A stretch of 64,000 nt of DNA from Callipepla californica brunnescens (Eukaryota; Chordata; Aves; Galliformes; Odontophoridae): NCBI GenBank assembly GCA_023055505.1, contig JALIRH010000038.1:4348327-4412326 (forward strand), given 5' to 3'. The notes beneath the pieces were generated by a model. That model ran no database searches and was not told the origin of the DNA. It saw nothing but the letters and a program-made list of their open reading frames with translations. Shown piece by piece: positions 10,027-21,075 of this stretch. The translations under genes and the position numbers were made by a program. The first letter of the stretch is position 1. Every line of letters starts with the position of its first letter.

Positions 10027-11291
10027 TAGAATCATAGAATCATTAAGATTAGAAAGGACCTCTAAGATTATCTAGTCTAACCATCCACTTACCACAAACG
10101 TTGCCCACTAAACTATGTTCCTTAGTAGTATATCTACACATTTCTCATCACCTACAGGTATGGTAACTCCACCACCTCCTTGGGCATTCCAGCACCTGAC
10201 CAATCTTTTGGAGAAGTTTTTGCTAATATCCAACCTGAACCTCTCCTGGTGGAACTTGAGGTCATTCTCTCTAGTCCTATCACTAGTCGCCCAGGAGAAG
10301 AGGGTGACAGCCAGCTCAGCAAAATCTACTTTCAGGCTGTTGTAGAGAGTGATAAGGTCTCATCTTCTCCAGACTAAACAAACCCAATTCCCTCAGCCAT
10401 TCCTCATAAGGCTCATGCTCCAGATCCCTCACCGACTTTGTTGCTCTTCCCTGGACATGCACCAGGGCCGAAATGTCTTTCTTGTAGTGAGGGGCCCAAA
10501 ACGGAACACAGTACACCAGATGCAATCTCAGCAGATTTGAGTTGAGAAAGGCAGTCATTTCCCTGCTCCTACTGGCAACACTATTTTTGATACAAATCAG
10601 GATACCATTGGCCTTCTTGGACACCTGTGCACACTGTGGGATCATTTTCAGCTGAGTGTCAACCAGCAGCCCCGGGTCCATTTCTTCTTTCAGCCACTCT
10701 GTCCCAAGCCTGTAATGTTCCATGGAGTTGTCGTGATCAAAGTGCATCACCAGGCACGTGATCTTCTTGAACATTATCCAATTGGCTATCACCCAACAAT
10801 CAAGCCTGTCCAGATCACTCTGAAGGGCCTTCCTACCCTCAAACAGATTAACACCTCCTCCTAGCCTGGTATCATCTTCAAACTTACTGAGAGTGCACTT
10901 AATTCCCTCATCCAGGTAATCAACAAAGTTATTAAATAGGTCAGACCCCAATAAGGACTCCTGGGGAACACCGCTAGTTATAGCTGGATGTGACTCCATT
11001 CACCATCACTCTCTGGGCCCATTTCTTCAGTTTTTTTACCCAGCTGAGTGTACCTGACCAAGACATGAGCTGCCATCTTCCTTAGAAGAATATTGTGTGA
11101 GGCAGCATCAGAGGCTTTACTGAAGTCTAGGTGGACTATGCCAACTGCCTTTCAATCATCTACCATGCAGACCACTAGTTCACAGAAGGAGACCAGATTG
11201 GTCATGCAGGACCTGCCTTTTATGAGCCCATGCCATCTGGGCCTGATCCCCTGGTTGTCCCACACAAACTGTGTTTTCTCACTCAAGATGA
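10027..11291 (-). mobile_element. CR1 LINE, about 1.26 kb of reverse transcriptase to 3' UTR
   Basis: The minus strand carries, in order, part of the CR1 reverse transcriptase, the C-terminal region and the 3' UTR. The 227-codon minus frame 10316-10999 includes [10 protein letters not shown] (the conserved block before the second catalytic box), FEDDTRLGG (equivalent of FADDTKLGG, so both Asp of the catalytic pair are kept), and [10 protein letters not shown]. The region 10999-11291 holds the upstream part, including the equivalents of GRSCMTNLV and HLDFSKA in another frame. The 3' end at 10027 shows the octamer complement ('agaatcatagaatcatt'). Its 5' truncation point lies within 2-3 bases of the pentanucleotide array. 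It is frameshifted and dead. Confidence 0.9.
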
Positions 11292-11293
11292 AT

Positions 11294-11808
11294 TATCCTA
11301 TCCTATCCTATCCTATCCTATCCCGTCCTATCCTATCCCGTCCTGTCCCATCCTGTCCCGTCCCATCCCATCCCATCCCATCCCATCCCATCCCATCCCA
11401 TCCCATCCCATCCCATCCCATCCTATCCTATCCTATCCTATCCTATCCTATCCTATCCTATCCTATCCTATCCTATCCTATCCTATCCTATCCTATCCTA
11501 TCCTATCCTATCCTATCCTATCCTATCCTATCCTATCCTATATCCTATCCTATATCCTATCCTAACTTATCCTGTCCTGTCCTTTCCCATCCCATCCCAC
11601 CCCATCCCACCCCATCCCATCCCACCCCATCCCATCCCATCCCATCCCATCCCATCCCATCCCATCCCATCCCACCCCATCCCACCCCATCCCACCCCAT
11701 CCCATCCCATCCCACCCCATCCCATCCCATCCCACCCCATCCCATCCCATCCCATCCCATCCCATCCCATCCCATCCCATCCCATCCCATCCCATCCCAT
11801 CCCATCCA
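11294..11808. repeat. Pentanucleotide array (TATCC)n / (CATCC)n / (CACCC)n, 515 bp
   Basis: Blocks follow each other: 11294-11358 mixed TATCC, CGTCC and TGTCC; 11361-11420 CATCC; 11421-11572 TATCC with two short phase breaks near 11541 and 11553; 11587-11808 CATCC interspersed with CACCC. On the minus strand the units are GGATA, GGATG and GGGTG. Open frames through it (proline/serine/histidine on +, glycine/methionine/tryptophan on -) exist only because the unit lacks stops, and are not genes. Confidence 0.97.
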
Positions 11809-12185
11809 TTGTTCCCTTTTGAGATCCACGTTTTCTATAGGAATGCTACTAATAATACTTTTAAGCTTTTTATATTTTTTTTTCTTTTTCTTTTTTATAG
11901 CTTAGAGGGACCAAAAGTGGCATTTGTATAAAAGTTTTCCAGATCTCTTAGCTGAAAAATTACATTAAGTGGCAATGTAATGTATTTTTGATACCTTTTT
12001 TTTTCAGATGACATCCAAACTAGAAAATTGAAAACATGCCTGGAATATTCCTAGGAGGTAAAATATTATTATTTTGTATAATGTTAGATAATTAGAATAA
12101 TCAGACAAGTTTCTAAGGTTGAAATCATCTATAAAATCTATTCCTTAGGAGCAGGTGCCTAGATGACTCAAGTTTCCTGTGGCTT
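11809..12185. other. Unique AT-rich stretch, nothing recognised
   Basis: Contains T-rich runs at about 11873-11896 and 11996-12004. No feature is supported. Confidence 0.5.
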
Positions 12186-12430
12186 CCAGTTTTACAAGGG
12201 GAGGTTTAGAATAGGCATCAAGATTTTCTTCATGGAAAGAGCTGTTAGGCACTGGAACAGGATGCCCAGGGAACTGACAGAGACTCCATCCCTGGAGTCT
12301 ATGGAAGTGGTGCTTAGGGATCTAATTTAGTTTTGCACTTGGTAGTGTTACATGATGGTTGAACTTTATAACCCTTCATTTTTATTTATTTATTTTTTTT
12401 TTCCAACCTAAATGATTCTATGATTCTACA
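12186..12430 (+). mobile_element. CR1 LINE 3' end with octamers
   Basis: The text 'ggcactggaacaggatgccc' and 'ccctggagtctatggaagt' is the CR1 ORF2 end and 3' UTR. It finishes with 'aaatgattctatgattcta', two copies of the CR1 terminal octamer. A T-rich (TTTA)n expansion sits at about 12377-12400 just before the octamers. It is strongly 5'-truncated. Confidence 0.88.
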
Positions 12431-12754
12431 ATTTCAAGATGAAACGTACCTGTTAATTTCACAGCTGAGAAGAAAAGGAAAACAAATTAAAGCAAGGTGC
12501 CTGATGACCACGTGATGATGACCCTGACTGGAGGAAGAGTGCATAGCTTGGAATGACTCATGACTCTGAATAAGCACTTGCAGGCACAGTTAAGAAATGT
12601 TTGTGGAGTATTTTGATGACATGTGAAGGTGGGTGGGAAAGTAAAAGAGAAAAGTTGTGAATGTATATCAGGGATGTTAGAACCTGTAATAAATGATTTG
12701 GATTGTTCACATCTGCGTCCGTGACCCAGACACTCCTATGAGTGACTGGTGAAC
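12431..12754. other. Unique stretch between two CR1 copies
   Basis: About 320 bases with no recognised feature. The last part may be very diverged CR1, but I cannot support it. Confidence 0.45.
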
Positions 12755-13418
12755 AACTCAGCAGAAAGGAATCTGCAGGTAGTGATTGGCAGCAGTCTAA
12801 ATATGAGTCAGCAGTGTGCCCTGGCAGCCAAGAGACCAAATTGCATTTTGGGATACACTGAACATAGATAGCCCAGTGCTCAAAAGAGATTGTTCTCTCA
12901 ATCATATTTAAGTGTTGGTATTGCCTGAACTTGAATATTGTGTGAAACTTTGGGTTCCAGAGTATAAAAACATTGTTGAAGCCCATGAAACCATACAGGG
13001 GAGGCCAACTGAGAAGGTAAAAGGGCTGGAATACCTGTCCTATGAGGACAGCAGTGGACATTTGAGTTGTCCAGAATGGAGAAAAGAAGCAACTTCACTG
13101 CTTTCTGCAACTTCCTGAGGAAAAATAGAGAGGAAAGTGCTGATCTCTGCTTCTTGGCTACCAATGACAAGATATGAGGGAACAGCACAAATCTGTGCCA
13201 GGTGAGGCTCAGACACTTGGAAAAAATTCTTGACCATGAGTGTGTTGTAACACTGGATCAGGCTTCCTAGAAAGGTGGTTGATGTTCCATGCCTGTCACA
13301 GTTCAAGAGATATTTGGAGAATTCCTTTATTAATATTCTTTAACTTTTGTAAGGTCTGAAATGGTCGGGTTAAATAGTCTTCAAAGGTCATTTGCAACAG
13401 AACTATTCTTAATTCTAA
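12755..13418 (+). mobile_element. Old, diverged CR1 LINE fragment
   Basis: 'atgagtcagcagtgtgccctggcagcc' style text near 12801-12826 marks a CR1 subfamily different from the main one here. The order continues through HLEYC-like, TEKVKGLEYL, and the 3' UTR 'cttcaaaggtcatttgcaac' to a weak octamer region near 13410. Many substitutions and deletions show greater age. No open frame remains. Confidence 0.8.
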
Positions 13419-14691
13419 ATGTGGGTTACAGATTTCATTAAATGATAAAAACTGTTAAAGATAAATCTTTGGTACTATTTCAACAGATATGATTTTTGAG
13501 AAATACGGTAGTCTACACTTCTTTTCTCCAATGGTTACTAACATGTTTTAAATCACATGAAAATATGAATTTTATTTCTAGAGTAATTAATTATTATTTT
13601 TTTTTAATGTACAGAAACAAGGTGATGGAAGTTAGAGATTTATGCCATCTGTGAAGCTTTTTGTTGACATTCAAAATTTAAATTTACATGAAAATGCTTG
13701 AAACACCAATGGAGTAACATCTGGAATACTGTTTATGAGCAGAGGTGTTATGTTTTTTCACCTTATCTGCCAGAGTTAAGCAATGAGTTATACATAGTAG
13801 TTGTGTTCAAATGTTTTCCACAAGACATGTGGTAAAGATAGAACACCACCAAATCTGAAGATATCACCTGTTATCTTCAGCCACAGTAATGTTTCCAAAT
13901 AGCAAAGTACTGTCATTTAAGGCAGGAAAGTATGGTCTTCTCATTTTTCATTACCTACTTTGTACACAAATCATGTTTTGTGCTCTAAATTTTTCTTTGT
14001 AAGACTATCTTATCAAGCTGTTCATATGAGAACACATATGGGAATTGAAGAATATGCAATCTTAATGTTCAGAAATAATTCAGAGTTGAAAGTCAAATCA
14101 TAATATTTTACACTCAAGTTTTACATGAGAATGATCATGGAGTATGAACACATACTTCTTTTTATCACAAAAAATATGTTTAGGAAGTGGTACTGTGGGC
14201 TTAGCTTCAATAAAAGCATTTCTGCACCTCTTTGTGTCTTATATCTACACTAATCTTTTTTTTTCTGTTGTCTGCTGTCTGAGAAATGGGAGATTTATAG
14301 TATATACTGGGAAGAATTAGTGTGTTGAAATCAGAACTAAGAATGTGAATACATTTTAAATATTTACAGAAAGTATAATGTATTATTATTTTGAGATGCA
14401 TTTAAGACAAACTCAAAGTACTTGAGAGGGAGTTGAGTTCTAGAACCTGTAGATCTAATTCTTTTGAGCTGGTAAATGAGAAGGAAAACAAAAACTGAGT
14501 TTTTGATCAAGAAGCATTTATATACCTCTGGAAGAAATGAAATAAGCTTATCACTTTGGATGAAATTTTATTGTTAACTGCGTTTTTCATAATATTTTAG
14601 ACTTATTAAAAAGAAACAAGTTTTCATGGATGTTTTCTTTCTAAAATCTTATTCAGAATCACTTAACTAATAGAATAGTGGAAAAATTCTT
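13419..14691. other. AT-rich intergenic DNA, nothing recognised
   Basis: A T-run lies at about 13598-13606. No gene, RNA or transposon is supported. Confidence 0.5.
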
Positions 14692-14764
14692 CAGACTTTT
14701 GATTTTCTTCTGCAGACATATTTGGGACTGTAAAGATTTTATTGAAACACACTAAAACTTTGAT
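14692..14764 (+). repeat. Left long direct repeat flanking solo LTR
   Basis: This 73-bp segment begins 'cagac', contains 'ggactgtaaagattttatt' and ends 'actttgat', immediately before the LTR. It matches 15288-15352 over its length, apart from an 8-bp length difference and scattered substitutions. Confidence 0.85.
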
Positions 14765-15289
14765 TGCCATGGTTTTATGATTTTTGTTATCAGTGTTCCA
14801 CATCATAACATCGTGTGAGACACTGGTAGTTAAAGAGTTAATGCTCTAAGTCTGTGGACTGATGAATTTCCAGGTACCTGGTTCTCAGAAGAGAAGAACT
14901 ACATACTCCAGAAGACTTGATGTTGTGATTTTCCACTCGGAGGGAAATATAAAACTGCACACAAGTCCTGAGACTTGTTCTCTTGCTGTTCATCTCAGCA
15001 GTGAAGGTTCCCTAGCCATCTCGCCTTCAGCTTTAGCATTAGCCTTCAGTTTTGGACACTCTTTCTCTCATTTTATTTGATTTATTGGCTTAATTTCCAA
15101 TTATATTGTGTTATTTTGCATTCCACTATCTTATGTAGCAAACAAGTTTTCCTCCCCAGATCCTTGCTTCTGTTTTGTTTCTTGGTCCATCTCCCTGCCT
15201 TCTCCCTTTTCCCCTTCCCTTTTCCTGGGTCATGGGTTCATGCCTATTAGTCACAGAACTGGGCCGAACTACCCTGTAAACCACTGACA
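14765..15289 (+). mobile_element. Solo LTR, older copy (ERVL-like family)
   Basis: A 525-bp LTR that starts TG and ends CA. It aligns along its whole length with the minus-strand LTR at 27586-28162: 'catggttttatgattttt' near the start, 'ccacatcataac', the 'cagaagagaag' block, 'catctcgccttcagc', 'attttatttgatt', and the end 'gaactgggccga'. A TATA-like 'aatataaaa' is at about 14945-14953. CpG sites present in the other copy are mostly lost, and it is about 50 bp shorter, so it is the older insertion. No internal retroviral genes flank it, so it is a solo LTR. The class is inferred from the 5-bp target duplication of its relative. Confidence 0.82.
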
Positions 15290-15352
15290 GACACTTAATT
15301 TTCTTCTACAGGCATATTTTGGACTGTAAAGATTTTATTTAAATACTTTGAT
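15288..15352 (+). repeat. Right long direct repeat flanking solo LTR
   Basis: Starts 'cagac' at the last two bases of the LTR, contains 'ggactgtaaagattttatt' and ends 'actttgat' at 15352. It is the partner of 14692-14764. Its length is far beyond the 4-6 bp duplication a retroviral integrase makes. Confidence 0.85.
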
Positions 15353-18300
15353 AAAGAGAAATGTTCAAAGTAGAAAATTTAAATAATATGTTTAAGGCAA
15401 AATTTTGAGGAATAATGAAGAAATTCTCTACCCTTGTTGATAAATTCAGATCAAATTATTGTTAGCGTAAAGAAAATTTACCTTCTCCAATTGTTTTGAT
15501 TGTTTGATAGACACCATCAAGTGTATTGACTGAGAATACTGAAGCGATGGAAATCTGCAAGCATGAGTAGTGGTGCACAAATTCCTTTTCTCCTCTAAAA
15601 TTGTTCTGAAGTGGAGAAAGGAAACAGACAGTGAGAAGAGGTCAAATCTAAAAGTGAGCAGTGTACTGCCAAAGTGCACACAATATCTGTGAGAAAAAAT
15701 ACAATTAGATTGGCCTATTTCTCACACTGACTTGAGTGTAATCCTAGTGGAATGACAGACAAAAGGTATAAAATTATAACTTTCTTATTGGAGATATTAA
15801 GTCAATAATAATTATAAAGAAGTGCACCTGAATGCATTGAGATCACTTTTTTCCCCAGCTTTTATGTCCCTTCATCACAAACATAATACAGAGATTCTAA
15901 GGCAGTGTTATCAGAACTACAATTAACAGCAGAATAGGCTGAGCTGTCTAATCTCAAAGTAAATAAAGCACTCTTAGTACTGTATTGATGGCAGCAACAA
16001 TTTTTCACGTTTACACCATGATGTACAGTGTAAGCATAGTTACAGCACTCTCTCTGAAGTCTCAGGAGTATTGCTTATGGTCTTGATCAGTTCTTATTCA
16101 CATTGTGATGAAAAAAGCTTGAACATTAATCAAGTTTCTGTTCAGCACTAATTCTGGGCAAAATTCAAGAAAGCTCCTCAATGAACTGTCAGTTGAATTT
16201 TGAGTTGATCAGAAATTTTCTACACGGTAAGTCAGATTGTCTTTTACCTTGTGCTATTGTCCTCCTTTTCTTCTCCCTTTTCTTTTAAATTTAAAGGAAG
16301 TTATTTCCACGCAATATGTGAGATTTTCTTTCACTTTTTTTTTTTAATTACAATTTCTTGTCAGGTTATGCCCATTTCTTTGATATTCAGGTTGGACCTA
16401 ATGGTATACCATTTACTATGAAACTATTTGAAAACAGAATACAAAATGTAAATATGCTGAAAGTGATCAAATACCATCTGAAACCTGAAAAAGTTGAGAG
16501 ATTGAAAAGCTGGAAGTCGCAAAAGATAGTGTTAAGCTAAAATATTGCTGGGATGCGTATATTACTTGGGCTTGCTCTCAGTATGCTGGCTAACCTTGAT
16601 TAAGTGTCAAGAATATTGAGTAATCTGAATCCTGGGGAGAATGTTTTAAGAGGGTAGAACAGCCATCTGAAAACTGATTTGCCCTTGATGTAAAATGTAT
16701 TGCTTCTGTATACTAATGACCTTATTTCTGCATCTTCAGTCATAATATAAGTTTATACTCTCATTCCATTCTACCAGCAAAAAACATGCTGTTCCAAATT
16801 AAGGGTACTCAAAAAAGATCTCTGGGAATATTTTGTGTAATAATAATAGCGTTGGTAATTCAGAAGGTGTCCGTTTTCTTTTTTTATTATTATTATTTTT
16901 AATATTATGTCTCACTTCAGTGGTAATAATGGTGTAGCTTGAAAATATCATATTTTGAGGTAAAGGAAATAACATAACTATCACTTTCTGCTCATTGTTA
17001 ACTTAATAAAACTAGGAAAGTGTTTTCATCAGTAACTGAGAGAAATACTTTTAAAAATGTTGACAATCGTAAGGGAAAGTGATATTATTCTTGGTGTGGA
17101 AAGTGTTTGAGTTCTTTCCTAATTAAGTAGTGGAACAAAACTGTGAAGTATGTATTTGCTATGACTGGAATATGCTTTGACTGAGTAGAGGCAAAGCTTG
17201 ATTTAGCACTTGGACTGGATAATGCATTTTATAATGGTAGTTGCTTAGACTTCACATTTTTTTAAATATGTTTCCTCGATACTGTTATGATTTAATAGCA
17301 CTTTGGTATAAACGCCAATAAAACTACCTTAAGCTAATGGAATATGGCACTGTGAGTTTACTGTGGAAGATATGCATCAACTGTATTTAATTAAATATGC
17401 AAATAAGGGAACTTCAGGATAAAAAACATATTAAAGAATAACTTATCTGACTTCTTCAAGGTGATGAAAGAAGAACTGTCATTCATCTTGTTTCTGTCAT
17501 GCAGAATGACAAGTGTGAGAACCTCTGTCTAGTTTTGAAAATAATTTTGACTGCTGATGAAGATAGCTTACATTTTGTTTGTTGTTAGATTTCTTTATAT
17601 GCAGATTAGTTAGCTACATTAAATGCAGGCTTACATTTTCAGGGGAACAAGACTGAAAAATCAATAATATAGATATTTTTATATGCACTTGATAGGTTTT
17701 GTATAAATCTACAGACAAATGATTAGTAAAAAGTACCGCTAATCTATTAGACAAGATTTTTCTGTCACTAAGATCCATTTTTCTTTTTTTATAATCCAGA
17801 TTATAAAAATATACCTGTCTGATCAACAGGAAATTATTTTATTTATTTATTTTCCCTGTGATTTCCTTATTCTCAAATGTTTTTGTAAAAGAGACTGAGA
17901 ATACCTTATACCATTGGTAGATTTCAGTTAGGGTATGTAACTCATTTGGCAGCTGATTCCACTATTTATATTAGATTTTCAGAGTATAAAACAATATAAA
18001 ATTTGTTTACTTGTTTGGCTTAACAATTTTCCAGGAAATAAAAAGTAGTTAATATGGATAGGTATTAAAAAATTTTTTTATATTACCACAAGTATTTTAG
18101 GATATGGAGAAATAGCCAACTTTGATCAATTTTCTCCTATGCCACTAAGAACGATAGTTATGAAACGTCAACTTTTTACATGTCTCCCTTTGGGTTCTTT
18201 CTATACTTACAGAATTTTCAGTCTTTTACACTTCTCACAGTACAGGAGAATAAGGAAAAAGATCTGTGAGGTCAGATGTTTAAAAAAAAATAAGAAAAAA

Positions 18301-18819
18301 AAATGACACTAATTATTAATTCATATAACAAATAGGAAAAATATATATCCATGAAGAAGCTTCGTAAATGCTGCATTGCAACAAGGTTGGAAAAATAAAA
18401 ATGAATAGAAGCAAAAGCTGGGAGCTAATTCTTTTCAAATGTTTTATGACTTGGTGAGGTGTTGTGGAAGATTTAAGTCAGTAAAACTGTGTGGTATATC
18501 ATTGGAAAGCAGGAAATACCTAACTGATTCTTGCTTACATGGGAATAAAAGGCTATCAGTGTCAAATGTACTATATGTCTCAATTACAAAGTTCAAAGAA
18601 AGCCATTAACTGTTTGGCTTATTTCATCATCAATAATCAAAAGACATTCTTACACCTAATATTGAATAAGAGTATTCTCATCTGAAGATGATATATACAA
18701 ATAAATAAATATATGGAAAGTCAAAGGACTTTACTTGACAGTGAAGTTGGACACTGCCTACTCCTCCCTTGTATCTTCATGAATGCCTCCATGATCGGTT
18801 GTTGAGGTGTATGAGTCTC
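15353..18819. other. AT-rich intergenic DNA, nothing recognised
   Basis: Holds a T-run at about 16337-16346 and (TTTA)n at about 17836-17853. Short frames such as 16358-16540 (60 codons) show no domain or motif that I recognise. Confidence 0.5.
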
Positions 18820-18888
18820 TGTCTAAGTTGGTTGGACTTGATGATCTTGTAGGTCCTTTCCAACCTAATGAATCTATGAATCTATATG
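18820..18888 (+). mobile_element. CR1 LINE 3' tip
   Basis: A remnant of the 3' UTR: 'ttggacttgatgatcttgtaggtcctttccaacct' style text, written here in part only, followed by 'aatgaatctatgaatctat', two diverged octamers. It is an extreme 5' truncation of less than 100 bp. Confidence 0.8.
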
Positions 18889-20397
18889 CTGTTACATAAA
18901 GGAAAAGACCATGGATCACTTACTGGAACATTGATTAAACCCTTCCTAAAGTGAATTCACATTATGCATGCTGTTTTATATGTTGTCCAAAGTGTTTTGA
19001 GCCTTTTAGATTTCCCCTATCTGCTAGCTGGTCCTTTATGTCTGAAACAAAAAGTTTGGGTTTTGTTGTCTTTACAGAATACATTGAAAAATATGGGCTA
19101 AATGCCTTAGCATGTACATGAAAGCGTGTGGGAAAGCTGAGGTTGCAAAGTCTGCTTTCTGAAGAATCATTGTGTCATTGCAGGAGTTGCATGACAGAAA
19201 GTATGGTGTAGGGCCCATTCCAGTGCCTTTTTGGAGATGTACATGAAGGAAATAATTTCCTGAACAGAGCCCAAAAATTGTCTTTAGTGAAGGCAAATTG
19301 GAGCAGTCCCAAATAGGCTTATGTAATGAGCTTATAACTGAGTAGGACGGACCTATGTCAAGCTTCCTTTGTGTTTCTCCTTTATTCAGTGAAATGACAA
19401 ACCTGGTGTGAGCCAGGTAATATGTTACTACAAACAGGAATGGGCAAAGGTGGTGAGTACAATAAACTTTATACAGTGCTTTTGGTTTAGGGACAAATTT
19501 TGTTTTGCCTATAAATAATAACTTCAGGCAAATGTGAACAGCATTACTGTCATCTTTTAGGCTGAGCATTATATTTATTCTGGAAGACAGTGAATTTTCA
19601 CATGTTGGTGTTCAGTCGATCATTCTACCTTGCTTTTCAAATAATATAATAATATTTACCTCTTTCTGAAGTGATTTGAAAAAGGCAGTAAAGAAGTTTT
19701 TACTGGTGTGCTGACAGACTAAGTAATTTTATCTCAAGGTTTAACAAAATCTTGTAAGCCAAAATTATGATTAAACACCTAGATCATAAAAAGTCCTTGG
19801 GGTTGCTTTTGAAGACTAATGCAATGTACTTAAACAGATATGAGCATATTTCAGCAATGATGGACAGAGATTTGAGAGATCTAGTTCAGAGCAGACTATT
19901 TCTTTATTGCTTAATTCATTTCTTTTTTTTTTTTTTCTTTTGTAATGCAAGGACAGGCTTTCTTCACTATGTTAAAGCACTAATGTTATAGTTAATTTTT
20001 TTAATGTTGCTTAAATCTTATCAAACATTAATCATCAAATTCATAAGGGACTTCTTGATATTTAGCACTTCTGAAAATTAGTGATATTCATGTATTATTT
20101 ACATATGAAATCCAAGATTAAATGTTGCATACCAAAATGAATCTCACCTACATCCTCATATCTAGCTACCTTTAAATGCCAAGAATCACAAAAAAAAAAA
20201 AAACACACAAAAAACCACACAACCAAACAACAAACAAACAAACAAACAAACAAACAAACAAAAAAAACCCACCACTTTTTACAGGCTTATATGAAAAGCT
20301 TGTCAGTTATATCCAAAATCAGCTTTTCTGTAGAAAAATGTAGCAGGGAAGGAAATGTTTTAAATTTTGATCTTTTTTTTCATATGTTGCACATATC
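18889..20397. other. Intergenic DNA with simple repeats
   Basis: Contains a poly-T run at about 19922-19936 and an A/C-rich (CAAA)n tract at about 20189-20266. A 165-codon minus frame at 19072-19569 is the longest open frame outside repeats, but it shows no motif I recognise and is treated as unproven. Confidence 0.5.
20189..20266 (+). repeat. A-rich / (CAAA)n simple repeat
   Basis: Starts with a run of A, then 'cacacaaaaaacc' variants, and resolves into about eight regular CAAA units near 20229-20262. Confidence 0.9.
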
Positions 20398-21075
20398 ACA
20401 GAATCATATAATCATGGAGTGTTTTGGGTCGGAGGGGTCCTTTAAGATCATCTGGTTCCAGCCCCCCTGATATCGGAAGGGACATTTCTTTCTAGAAATG
20501 TTACTCAAAGCCTCATCCAGCCTGGCCTTGAATGCTTCCAAGGAGGGAATATCCACAACTTTTCTGGGCAACCTGTTCCAGTGTCTCATCACTTTCACAG
20601 CAAAGAATTTCTTCCCTATATTTAATCTAAATCTACCTTATTCTATTTTAAAACAATTTACCCTCATCTTGTTGCTACCTGCCCTTATAAAATGTCTCTC
20701 CCCCACTTTTCTGTAGGCCCCCTTCTGGTACTAGAAGTCTCCTCTGGCCCCCCTTAGAGCCTTCATTTCTCCAGGCTGAAGAGCCCCAGCTCTCTCTGCC
20801 TGTTTGCATTTGGAGAGGTGTTTCAGCCCTCTGTTCACCTTTGTGTCCCTCCTCTGTATCCACTCCAACATCATAATGTTAAAATCCTCCTCAGAGCTGC
20901 TCTTGAGTAATTCTCTGCCCAGTCTGTATCTGCACTTGAGATTCCCCCATCCTTGGTGCAGTACCTTGCAGTTGGCCTTGTTGAACTTCATGAGGTTGGC
21001 ATGGGCCTCTCTCTCCAGCCTCTCCAGGACTCTCTGGATGGCATCCCTTCCCTCTGCTATTTCTGTGTTTAACTA
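20398..21075 (-). mobile_element. CR1 LINE 3' end, 5'-truncated with internal deletion
   Basis: On the minus strand the ORF2 C-terminal region reads FNKANCKVLHQGWGNLKCRYRLG, shown here only as a marker, then jumps at about 20880 to EWIQRRDTKV, so the usual SREV...HLEYC segment is missing. The 3' UTR continues to 'cacagaatcatataatcatgg' at 20398, the complement of the octamer end. It is 5'-truncated near 21075. Confidence 0.9.

Noticed and set aside
11093..11905. 270-codon plus frame rich in Pro, Ser, His, Ile and Leu, and glycine/tryptophan-rich minus frames
   Set aside because: They are translations of a pentanucleotide repeat whose unit has no stop in several frames, with a CR1 antisense end attached. 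There is no coding evidence.
12558..13306. Minus frames of 88-167 codons
   Set aside because: They run antisense to the old CR1 copy at 12755-13418. The plus-strand order matches CR1.
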